DNA of 64,000 nt, from contig JAENZD010000001.1 in NCBI GenBank assembly GCA_016841445.1, positions 1,364,001-1,428,000 on the forward strand, written 5' to 3'. The DNA is from Anaerolineaceae bacterium (lineage in GTDB: Bacteria > Chloroflexota > Anaerolineae > Anaerolineales > Anaerolineaceae). The notes below the pieces were generated by a model. The model ran no database searches, was not told the origin of the DNA, and saw nothing but the letters and a program-made list of their open reading frames with translations. Shown one piece after another: positions 45,692 through 52,905 of the stretch. Positions within the stretch are counted from its first letter, which is position 1. Each line of letters opens with the position of its first letter. The position numbers were made by a program, and so were the translations under genes.

Positions 45692-46528
45692 TCAGGGATA
45701 TATACAGGGGGATGGAACACCTGCACCGTTGCGATAACCGCACCACTCAAACGAGCTGCTTACGTTACCATTGAACTGGTTGGGGTTCAACCAGTGGAAC
45801 AGAAATGAACCAGAATCGCCGGAGCCCATCCAAGTCCCTGAAAGTGTCATAAAATCTGCAGACAAACTGCCGGTCAATGAATAAGCTTCAGCATCGTAAG
45901 TGAATGTACCGCTTACGGTGGAATCTGATTGAGTGAGATTGACGGTGAAGTTTTCGTACGGTCCACCAAGCGGGCCATATTTCGTCGTCCAGGTCCCGTT
46001 CCAATCAACGACAGGCGTCGGTGTTGGCGGTTGAGTGTAATAGGGCAAGCTTTCCAGCGGACCTTCCACCGTTGCATAATAGCCCCAGATCCAGCAATCA
46101 CCACTGCCGCTGGGATTATTGATGATCCAATAGTCCCCAGCCTGATATCGGCCAACCACATTGCCAGTTACACCAACCGTCAATGCGCCGACGATATCGT
46201 AGAGCTCACCAGGGCCTCTTCGGCAGTTCGTATTAACATCCACTTGTGCTTGTGGGCTTGAAAGTGTTTGGGTCAGCGTTTCGGTGGCGGTCAGGGTCAC
46301 CGTTGGCGTGACTGTTTCTGTCGGTGGTACCATTTCGGTGTTGGGAACAGCCGTTGTGGCTGCCACTTCACCCTCCCCCATCCCAGCCTGTGTCTGAGCG
46401 ATGGAGGTCTGCACAAGCGCATCGGTATCTGGGGTTTCATCACCCCCAAGGATTTGTTCGCAGCCTGACAGCAAAAGCAATGGTATAACGACAAAGGATA
46501 AAGTAATTAGTAACTTTTTACTTCTCAT
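45692..46528 (-). CDS. SH3b-domain lipoprotein A
   Basis: A 278-residue lipoprotein: signal peptide with lipobox LSGC (Cys23), a Thr/Pro-rich linker (about 55-90; TVTPTVTLTATETLT), an SH3b-like domain (about 95-155; NTNCRRGPGELYDIVGALTVG and later CWIWGYY), a second PTPTP linker and a C-terminal beta domain (about 175-278; GTWTTKYGP, WLNPNQFNGN, CGYRNGAG). The C-terminal domain resembles lipocalin-like METSYNTASE folds only in length; I cannot name it. The paralogue at 46740 has the same plan. A GGAGAA site precedes the ATG. Confidence 0.8.
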   Translation of the reverse strand: MRSKKLLITLSFVVIPLLLLSGCEQILGGDETPDTDALVQTSIAQTQAGMGEGEVAATTAVPNTEMVPPTETVTPTVTLTATETLTQTLSSPQAQVDVNTNCRRGPGELYDIVGALTVGVTGNVVGRYQAGDYWIINNPSGSGDCWIWGYYATVEGPLESLPYYTQPPTPTPVVDWNGTWTTKYGPLGGPYENFTVNLTQSDSTVSGTFTYDAEAYSLTGSLSADFMTLSGTWMGSGDSGSFLFHWLNPNQFNGNVSSSFEWCGYRNGAGVPSPCIYP

Positions 46529-46686
46529 GGTATTCTCCGTTCATTATTTTATTTTAAATTGTCGATATATTAATTATGGGGAAGATTTGAGCTAATGTCA
46601 ATTTTAAGAAAAATCTGATTTACCAAAACCATTCATAATAATTAGAACAAGATCGAATGCGCCGAACCGATCTCCCCATTAACCAC

Positions 46687-46720
46687 TTCACCCCCCAGGG
46701 CTGTTGCCCCAGGGGGTGAA
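46687..46720. terminator. Strong hairpin after SH3b lipoprotein B
   Basis: TTCACCCCC (46687-46695) pairs with GGGGGTGAA (46712-46720). It lies 20 bases after the stop of the minus-strand paralogue. A T-rich tail is found on the plus side (ATTTTTAATTTT), so its action as a terminator for the minus-strand gene is uncertain. Confidence 0.55.
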
Positions 46721-46739
46721 ATTTTTAATTTTATTTAGA

Positions 46740-47579
46740 TCAGGGATATAAACAGGGTGATGGCATTCCCGCACTATTGCGGTAGCCGCACCATGCATTC
46801 GTGCCGCTGTCCTCATTCCCGTTGAACTGGTTGGGGTTCAACCAGTGGTATAGAAGCGGCCCGGTCGTTGTTCCATTATCCCATGTCCCGGAAAAGGTCA
46901 TGTAATCGGTGGACAATGTCCCGTAAACAGTATATGGCGTTGTCATGAAGGTAAACGATCCATTGATATTAGAGTCGGTTTGGTTAAGGATAACGGTGAT
47001 ATCATAATACGGTCCGCCGGGAGGCCCATACTGAGTCGTCCAGGTGCCTGTCCAATTAACAGCCGGTGTCGGTGTGGGCGGCTGGGTGTAATATGGCAGG
47101 CTGTCCAGCGGTCCTTCAATCGTTGCGTAATAGCCCCAAATCCAGCACTCACCACTGCTAGTAGGATTCTCAATAACCCAGTAATCTCCTGCTTGATAGC
47201 GGCCGACAACATCCCCGATTTGTCCCACAACCAGTGCGCCCACGATGTCGTAGAGCTCACCAGGACCTCTTCGGCAATTCGTGTTTACATCCACTTGTGC
47301 TTGAGGATTTGACAGGGTTGGGGTCAGCGTCTCTGTTGCCGTCTGGGTGATGGTGGGGGTCACTGTCTCAGTTGGTGGAATAGATTCGGTATTCGGAACG
47401 GCTGTCGTAGCCTCAACCTCACCTGCTCCCATTGCAGCCTGCGTTTGGGCAATCGAGGTCTGCACAATTGCATTGGTATCCAGTGTTTCATCTCCCCCTA
47501 AGAGTTGTTCACAGCCTGATAGCAGAAACAAGGGAATAAAAACTAAGGATAAAGTAAATAAAAATTTCTTGTATTTCAC
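46740..47579 (-). CDS. SH3b-domain lipoprotein B (tandem paralogue)
   Basis: A 279-residue paralogue of the protein at 45692-46528, alike from signal peptide to C-terminus. It has lipobox LSGC (Cys23), Thr-rich linker (TVTPTITQTATETLT), SH3b domain (VDVNTNCRRGPGELYDIVG, CWIWGYY) and C-terminal domain (GTWTTQYGPPGGPY, WLNPNQFNGN, CGYRNSAG). The start is a GTG at 47579 with CGGAGG upstream. The SH3b part is more conserved between copies than the C-terminal domain, which suggests that the last domain carries the specificity. Confidence 0.8.
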   Translation of the reverse strand: MKYKKFLFTLSLVFIPLFLLSGCEQLLGGDETLDTNAIVQTSIAQTQAAMGAGEVEATTAVPNTESIPPTETVTPTITQTATETLTPTLSNPQAQVDVNTNCRRGPGELYDIVGALVVGQIGDVVGRYQAGDYWVIENPTSSGECWIWGYYATIEGPLDSLPYYTQPPTPTPAVNWTGTWTTQYGPPGGPYYDITVILNQTDSNINGSFTFMTTPYTVYGTLSTDYMTFSGTWDNGTTTGPLLYHWLNPNQFNGNEDSGTNAWCGYRNSAGMPSPCLYP

Positions 47580-47743
47580 GTAATCCTCCGTTCATTATTC
47601 GATATTAAATTTTCGATATTTCTATTATGTGGCAAATTACGTATGCTGTCAATTATTCAATTTTTCCCAAAGTGTTTAATCAAACCTACACGATATGGGA
47701 CGTGATCTTCGTCAAAAAATTATTTAGTAACAATGAGTCTTGT

Positions 47744-48451
47744 TCATCCTAACAAATGGAAAAATCCCCAGGCCAGGCTGAACTGCGCTAAATGATAAGT
47801 AATTCGTACCAACAATTTAGCATTCTGAACAGGTTTGATGAACCGGGAATAGGCCAGAAGCAAATCTGAGATTGTAAACAAAACCGCCCCAATGGGCAGC
47901 AGCAAATAATCCTTCGAATAATCGGAGAGGATGACAACAAGGATCAATGCTGCAGCGGCCATGCCGCTCAGAGACCAGGCATAGACCTGTATCGGCCGCC
48001 AGATATGCTTCCCATCTGAAAGCGGCTTGAATAAGCGATAAAAATATCCAAGAAAAAGTGACCATCCAACTAAAACTAGAATTCCCCCAAAAATAGATCT
48101 GGAAGTAATCCCGCCGCCCCTTAATTCTAATATCAATTGAATCAAAAAAAGGGCAAGGTACAGCAGATGGCCGGCTAAAAATGCCCCCAATCCCCATAAA
48201 AACCACTTGTTTTGAAGTAGAAGGAAAAAATCGCCAAGCAAACCGAATAATTGTGCCGAGATGAGAAAGAAAACAAGGCCATTGATTTGGCCTTCAGCAA
48301 TAAACAAAGTCCAGGCGATAACAGAACCCATCGCTAGCATTTTAGTCAGTGCTCGAATGCGATGCCAGTTAAACAAAACTGTTGCCCAATCTAAAAGGAA
48401 GAATAAAAAAACGGAAAAATTCCAAATCAGATTGGCCCCGCTTTCAGCCAT
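47744..48451 (-). CDS. YhhN/TMEM86 family membrane protein (lysoplasmalogenase-like)
   Basis: A 235-residue protein with about eight TM helices and the YhhN signatures LFGLLGDFFLLL, FLAGHLLYL and a late LFTISDLLLA. Animal TMEM86B and some bacterial members hydrolyse lysoplasmalogens; activity here is inferred only from family. Its ATG lies within the last codons of era (8-base overlap), so it should be translated from the same mRNA. Confidence 0.85.
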   Translation of the reverse strand: MAESGANLIWNFSVFLFFLLDWATVLFNWHRIRALTKMLAMGSVIAWTLFIAEGQINGLVFFLISAQLFGLLGDFFLLLQNKWFLWGLGAFLAGHLLYLALFLIQLILELRGGGITSRSIFGGILVLVGWSLFLGYFYRLFKPLSDGKHIWRPIQVYAWSLSGMAAAALILVVILSDYSKDYLLLPIGAVLFTISDLLLAYSRFIKPVQNAKLLVRITYHLAQFSLAWGFFHLLG

Positions 48452-49367
48452 GGCTTAGACCATACCGCCTCAAGAAGTCAGGGTTATTGCGCCAGTTCTT
48501 TTCAACTTTGACAGTCAGGTCAAGGAAAACCGGCTCTCCGCTCATGTCTTCAATTTCCTGGCGTGCCAGGGTGCTGATCTGTTTGATCATGCTGCCCCCT
48601 TTCCCGATCACAATCCCCTTTTGTGAATCCCTTTCCACAAAAATCGTGGCGTGGATATAACGGGTTGCGTCGTCTCGGAGGGTGTAATCATTAACCCTGA
48701 CGAATATGCTGTAGGGCACCTCATCACGGAGCTGAGTTAATGCTGCAGATCGGATCAGGTCTTCAGCAATTTCACGCTCGTAGGTCGTGGTGATTTGTCC
48801 CTCAGGAAAAAACTGCGGTCCTTCATTAAGATTGGTGATCACTTTTTCTAAAAGCGTTTCTCGTCCGGTTTCCGTTATCGCTGATATTTCCACCGAATCA
48901 TCGAATTTCAGCAAATCCAGGTAGGACTTTTTATGGATTTCTAAAGCCGCTGGATCAACAAGATCCATTTTGTTGAGCACCAGAAGTTTCATTACATCTC
49001 CTGAGATTTTCTGAATTTCTTCCGCCAGCCTTTTATCCTCCTGGTCTGGGAATTGGCTGGCATCAACAATAAACAAAATCAGATCAGAGTCCATCAAAGC
49101 GTATTGAGCTTCTTCATTGATGAACTGGCTCAATTTGTAATCACCGGAATGTAAGCCAGGGGTATCCACAAAAACAATCTGCGCATCATCTGTGGTCAGG
49201 ATGCCCAGCTGACGCCTTCGGGTTGTTTGTGGCTTAAAAGAAACCGCAGCAATCTTTTGGCCAATATAATGATTGAGCAGCGTTGATTTTCCAACATTGG
49301 GTTTCCCAACCAATGCAACATAACCCGATTTATAGCCTTGAAAATCCATCTTATCAATATCGCTCAT
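48444..49367 (-). CDS. era: GTPase Era
   Basis: A 307-residue Era from the ATG at 49367, preceded by GAGGTG; a TTG at 49379 is in frame. The G domain has G1 GKPNVGKST, G3 DTPGLH and G4 NKMD. The C-terminal KH domain holds VIGKGGSMIKQI. Era binds 16S rRNA during 30S maturation. The downstream YhhN gene overlaps its end. Confidence 0.96.
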   Translation of the reverse strand: MSDIDKMDFQGYKSGYVALVGKPNVGKSTLLNHYIGQKIAAVSFKPQTTRRRQLGILTTDDAQIVFVDTPGLHSGDYKLSQFINEEAQYALMDSDLILFIVDASQFPDQEDKRLAEEIQKISGDVMKLLVLNKMDLVDPAALEIHKKSYLDLLKFDDSVEISAITETGRETLLEKVITNLNEGPQFFPEGQITTTYEREIAEDLIRSAALTQLRDEVPYSIFVRVNDYTLRDDATRYIHATIFVERDSQKGIVIGKGGSMIKQISTLARQEIEDMSGEPVFLDLTVKVEKNWRNNPDFLRRYGLSHG

Positions 49368-49412
49368 GAGACACCTCAATCCATTACTTGAACTACCTTT
49401 ATTTTATTATCT

Positions 49413-49931
49413 TCAAACCAGACGATTATCCGCAACTTGATGCCCCTCTAAGCTCAAAAGAAATGCCTTTGTCTCAAGCCCATTGAGGTAGCCATGCAGC
49501 ATTTTATCCGCCCCCAAAACCCGGTGACAGGGGATCACAATTGGCATGGGGTTGCTTCCCAAAGCACTGCCAACCGCACGAGCAGCCCCTGGTTTACCAA
49601 GCCGCGCTGCAATTTCTCCATAGGTCTTCCATCCCCCGTAAGGAATGCTGGCAGTGATTTTAAGGACATCCCTTTGAAATTGGGGGATTGAATCCCAATC
49701 GATCATCACAGAAAAATTCTTTCGAATACCAAACAAGAATTCATTCATCTCAGCCAGCAGCGAGCCAATCACCTCCAGCCCTGTCAACGATGGAGCTGAC
49801 TCATTAAAACCTGCTGTCTCTTTGAATTCAACTAAGGAACTGAAATTAACTCGTAGAAGCCCTTTGTCACCAGCAGCAAAACTGATCGGCCCCACTGAGT
49901 CATGTGTCAATTCACCAAAAGTTATTCCCAT
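49413..49931 (-). CDS. ogt: Methylated-DNA--protein-cysteine methyltransferase (Ogt/MGMT)
   Basis: A 172-residue alkyltransferase. The C-terminal domain has FQRDVLKITASIPYGG, YGEIAARLGKPGAARAVGSAL and the active-site PCHRV (Cys acceptor). The N-terminal 75 residues form the usual ribonuclease-like cap. It removes alkyl groups from O6 of guanine in a single-turnover reaction. It lies 45 bases upstream of era on the same strand. Confidence 0.94.
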   Translation of the reverse strand: MGITFGELTHDSVGPISFAAGDKGLLRVNFSSLVEFKETAGFNESAPSLTGLEVIGSLLAEMNEFLFGIRKNFSVMIDWDSIPQFQRDVLKITASIPYGGWKTYGEIAARLGKPGAARAVGSALGSNPMPIVIPCHRVLGADKMLHGYLNGLETKAFLLSLEGHQVADNRLV

Positions 49932-50281
49932 GGTTAAACCTCAAATATCGAATTTTCCAGTCCTTTTCAATCTTACCTTAAATCACATTTTCCAACATGG
50001 AAACCCTGGTGGCAAATCAGATCACTAGTTGTTAAGTAATCATAGGGCAATCGTAGGGTAAGCGTCAAGCAAAATATCGAAATTTTTTGTATCATAATAA
50101 CAAGAAAAACTTCTCTTCTTCTCCTCCTTAAGTGAGCGTGCCAGGGTCGGCGTCCCCGGCACGCTCTACATTTTAATTACGCAGATGATTAATAGGCAAT
50201 AAAATTGGGAAAATTTCCCCGCTGGTCATTTTCATGAATTATAATAAACACAGCCATCAAGAATACATTTTGGAGAAACTA
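49932..50281. other. Intergenic stretch between ogt and the PRTase gene
   Basis: It contains the hairpin at 50134-50166 and a pyrimidine-rich run (ACTTCTCTTCTTCTCCTCC, near 50109). An upstream in-frame ATG at 50234 for the PRTase has no ribosome site. Nothing else was recognised. Confidence 0.45.
50134..50166. terminator. GC-rich hairpin
   Basis: GAGCGTGCC (50134-50142) pairs with GGCACGCTC (50158-50166), with an inner GGG/CCC. It is followed on the plus strand by TACATTTTAATT. No gene ends into it from the left, so it may belong to a small transcript or a lost gene. Confidence 0.5.
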
Positions 50282-50836
50282 ATGGATCAAAAACGAAAAA
50301 CTTATGGGATTGATATCGCCGGCGTTCATCGTGAATTGCAATTATTCGAAGTCAAACCAGGATTGAAAATTGCCATCCTGAATATCCTCGGCGATACAGA
50401 ACTGGTTGAAGCTTGTGCTGCTGCCCTTGCTGAAAAGCTTTCAAACTTGAGATATGATGTTTTAGTAACGGCTGAAGCAAAGAGCATCCCGATCGCCCAT
50501 GCCCTTTCCGTGGCAACCGAAAAACCCTACGTCATATTACGAAAATCATATAAGCCTTATATGGGTGACGCAATCCAATCCGAGACATTATCCATCACGA
50601 CGGGTGAACCGCAAACACTCTATCTCGATGAAAAGGATTGGAAAATGATCAACAAAAAGGATGTCGTGATCCTCGATGACGTGATAAGCACCGGTTCAAC
50701 TTTGCAGGGCATGCGGATGATCCTTGAAAAAGCAGGCGCAAAGGTCAAAGCGGAAGCCGCAATCTTGACTGAAGGTGAACGGGCAAAATGGGCAAACATT
50801 ATCTCATTAGGACACCTTCCCGTATTTACAGACTGA
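50282..50836 (+). CDS. Purine phosphoribosyltransferase (adenine PRTase-like)
   Basis: A 184-residue type I PRTase from the ATG at 50282, which has GGAG six bases upstream; the longer frame from 50234 has none. The PRPP motif is VVILDDVISTGSTLQ (about residues 121-135), and the flexible loop and adenine-type start (VTAEAKSIPIAHALS) resemble Apt and archaeal hypoxanthine PRTases. It should salvage a purine base. A perfect terminator follows at 50862. Confidence 0.82.
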   Translation: MDQKRKTYGIDIAGVHRELQLFEVKPGLKIAILNILGDTELVEACAAALAEKLSNLRYDVLVTAEAKSIPIAHALSVATEKPYVILRKSYKPYMGDAIQSETLSITTGEPQTLYLDEKDWKMINKKDVVILDDVISTGSTLQGMRMILEKAGAKVKAEAAILTEGERAKWANIISLGHLPVFTD

Positions 50837-50861
50837 AAGGTTTTTTCTACTTAAAAATATT

Positions 50862-50890
50862 CAAACGGCCAGCGGAAAACTGGCCGTTTG
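50862..50890 (+). terminator. Perfect-stem terminator after the PRTase gene
   Basis: CAAACGGCCAG (50862-50872) and CTGGCCGTTTG (50880-50890) pair over 11 bases, loop CGGAAAA. The tail is short (TCCATTT), so it may also act from the other side. Confidence 0.7.
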
Positions 50891-51066
50891 TCCATTTAAT
50901 AACCCCCCACCCGGAGATTGAATTGTTTGAAATTAATATTATGATAATGCGTGACGAATGACTACTTACTGTGTTAAGTATTCATAGTGGATGGAACTTT
51001 TCGGACTATTATTCCGTCTCATTAAAACAAATTATTCAGAAAATCGGTATGGAAAGGAGGAGGTCC

Positions 51067-51159
51067 ATGAGTGCTGTAATTTATTTTGTGGTTGGTGCGA
51101 TCAGCCTGGTTTTTGCCTTGATCAGCTTTGCTGGTTTGGACCAGAAAAATGATGAGTGA
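51067..51159 (+). CDS. 30-residue single-TM micropeptide
   Basis: The ATG at 51067 follows a strong AAGGAGGAGG ribosome site at the ideal distance. The peptide is hydrophobic (SAVIYFVVGAISLVFALISF) with a short charged tail (DQKNDE). A longer open frame begins at 50971, but its first 32 codons are not protein-like and have no ribosome site. The gene ends 84 bases before a terminator. Function unknown; small single-TM proteins often modulate larger membrane complexes. Confidence 0.65.
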   Translation: MSAVIYFVVGAISLVFALISFAGLDQKNDE

Positions 51160-51242
51160 TCATCATTATAAGTTCATCCAGGTGCTGCTGCAGCACGGGT
51201 GGCCTTCTATAAAGCAGATTGAAAAACTCACAATGTCATAAG

Positions 51243-51269
51243 AAAACCGTCGGACCAACCGGCGGTTTT
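51243..51269 (+). terminator. Terminator after the micropeptide gene
   Basis: AAAACCGTCGG pairs with CCGGCGGTTTT (one T-G pair) around ACCAA and continues into GCTTTT. Confidence 0.7.
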
Positions 51270-51342
51270 GCTTTTATGGATGCCCGCTATGGTAAATTCC
51301 TGTTAAAATAAAGCTAACTTGTAAAGTCACCCAGGAGAAATC

Positions 51343-52050
51343 ATGCACATCCGTATCGGCATCGAAAACAATATTGAAGGACGAACAATCGCCTGGGCTT
51401 TAGATTATCCGGGCTGTTTTGCTTATGGCATGGATGAAGCCGAAGCACTGATACAAATGCCCCGTTCATTGCTCCAGTACGAGAAGTGGATCAAAGATCA
51501 TACCTCCAACGCATGGGTCAACTTTGACGACCTGGAAATGCGGGTTATTGAACGTTTTGAGACATTCCGCATGGGAGAGGATTGCAAACCTGCCCCTCCA
51601 GGAGAAGGCTACGAAATCAATGCCTGGTTCATTGACGATTGGCGGCCTTTATCGACACAGGAAATCCAAAACGCTCTTAAAATATTCCGCTGGCAGCGTG
51701 ATGAATTGCTGGCAGGATTGAGCACTTTGGATCAGGTAATTATAGAAAGGCAGTATCCCGGGCAGCGATGGAATATCCTCGGGATTGCCAAGCATATCGC
51801 AAACGCTGAATTTTGGTACCTGTTGAGGCTGGACCTTACATCCTTTTCACACGAAGACCTTTATCCGGAACCAATTGCGAGGCTGGGTCAAATGGCTGAA
51901 CAGATTGAGGATTCATTTCCAAATTTTGCAGATCAAGTGACCGTTAGGGGAATTGATGGCGAGATTTGGTCTTATCGAAAAATTGTACGCCGTACTTTAT
52001 GGCATCAGCGTGACCATATTGAGCATATCAAAGAACTGGCGTTTCAATAG
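51343..52050 (+). CDS. HicB-like N-terminal region fused to a DinB-like four-helix domain
   Basis: A 235-residue protein. The first 50 residues (IGIENNIEGRTIAWALDYPGCFAYGMDEAEALIQM as two segments) resemble the partial RNase H fold of HicB antitoxins. From about residue 105 a DinB/YfiT-like helix bundle follows, with the metal-binding His pattern KHIANAEFWYL and LWHQRDHIEHI. DinB-type proteins are often thiol-dependent transferases or of unknown function. AGGAGAA precedes the ATG. No HicA toxin is adjacent. Confidence 0.75.
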   Translation: MHIRIGIENNIEGRTIAWALDYPGCFAYGMDEAEALIQMPRSLLQYEKWIKDHTSNAWVNFDDLEMRVIERFETFRMGEDCKPAPPGEGYEINAWFIDDWRPLSTQEIQNALKIFRWQRDELLAGLSTLDQVIIERQYPGQRWNILGIAKHIANAEFWYLLRLDLTSFSHEDLYPEPIARLGQMAEQIEDSFPNFADQVTVRGIDGEIWSYRKIVRRTLWHQRDHIEHIKELAFQ

Positions 52051-52068
52051 TTCTGGTGGGTTAAACAC

Positions 52069-52098
52069 AAAGCAGGCGCCTCACCAAACGCCTGCTTT
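52069..52098 (+). terminator. Terminator after the HicB/DinB-like gene
   Basis: AAAGCAGGCG (52069-52078) pairs with CGCCTGCTTT (52089-52098) around 10 bases, 18 bases after the stop. Confidence 0.8.
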
Positions 52099-52302
52099 GC
52101 TACGTTAACCTCACCTAGTAATCTCTGTCAAGGAGAAAATCCTCAACAAGTAGATTCAGGATAAACTTGAAAGGAGAGTAATCAAATTCCCTAAATCTCT
52201 ATAAGAATATCATAGGCCTATTAAAGAAAATCAAATGATATGTTATGAAATTGTTAATACCAACAAATCCAATGATCCTTCCTTTCAAAATTGCTTATGG
52301 CT
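52099..52302. other. Non-coding stretch before the LTD gene
   Basis: Together with the terminator and promoter on either side, this is a 306-base gap. The sequence is AT-rich; an isolated AAGGAGA motif occurs at 52132 and another at 52171 without a following open frame. Confidence 0.4.
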
Positions 52303-52331
52303 TTGGCAATCTGCTTGAGGTATGCTATCAT
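52303..52331 (+). promoter_or_regulatory. Sigma-70-like promoter for the LTD-dnaX run
   Basis: TTGGCA (52303-52308) and TATCAT (52326-52331) are separated by 17 bases, 25 bases before the first start codon at 52357. Confidence 0.6.
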
Positions 52332-52356
52332 TTGACATGATAGGAAGGCAAACACC

Positions 52357-52890
52357 GTGAAGAAAAAACCTCATCTCTTCATTTTCATCCTTGTAAACAT
52401 CTTTGTTTCTGCCTTAACAACCCTTGGGGTAATATTTCTCTGGGAACGGGCTCATCCGCGGGCAGCAGCAAATAATGAGAACAACGCTGAAATTATTAGT
52501 CAAACTGATAACGAAGCACCAAGACAAGATCAGGAAAATCCCGAACCAGCACTGACATTGGTTGAAGATGATCTATCAATCACGATCTATGCCGTAGTTG
52601 GAGCCGGCAACCTGGATGCGGAGTATGTCGAAATCCGGAACCTCTCCAGCGGTGCGGTTGATCCAGCCGGGTGGCAGCTGGTTGATGAGGATGGGCATTC
52701 TTTTACCTTCCCATCTTCACCCAGTTGGGTATTAAACAGCGGCGGCGCTGTTAAAATCCTATCAAAAAAGGGTAATAATTCAGTGATAGAATTATTCTGG
52801 CAGTCAGACGGTCCCATCTGGCAATCGGGTGAAACAGCAAGCCTCCTTGATGCAGATGGTAATATCATCGCAACATATTCAATACCTTAA
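52357..52890 (+). CDS. Exported protein with lamin-tail domain (LTD)
   Basis: A 177-residue protein starting at a GTG (52357) with AGGAAGG upstream. One N-terminal TM/signal segment (about 6-29) and an acidic linker precede an LTD domain (about 70-177): EYVEIRNLSSGAVDPAGWQL, the TFPSS loop and the end LLDADGNIIATYS. LTD domains are Ig-like and common on exported bacterial proteins. dnaX starts 15 bases downstream, so the two may share a transcript by position only. Confidence 0.8.
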   Translation: MKKKPHLFIFILVNIFVSALTTLGVIFLWERAHPRAAANNENNAEIISQTDNEAPRQDQENPEPALTLVEDDLSITIYAVVGAGNLDAEYVEIRNLSSGAVDPAGWQLVDEDGHSFTFPSSPSWVLNSGGAVKILSKKGNNSVIELFWQSDGPIWQSGETASLLDADGNIIATYSIP

Positions 52891-52905
52891 ATAAAGTACA
52901 TAACT

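Noticed and set aside
37000-48000. Prophage, transposon or CRISPR array in the accessory segment
   Set aside because: No integrase, transposase, phage structural gene or regular repeat-spacer array was found; the only repeats are the tRNA/terminator copies and the lipoprotein duplication.
51178-51203. GTGCTG-CTG-CAGCAC hairpin as a small RNA
   Set aside because: It is a short isolated stem after the micropeptide gene without its own promoter; evidence is insufficient.
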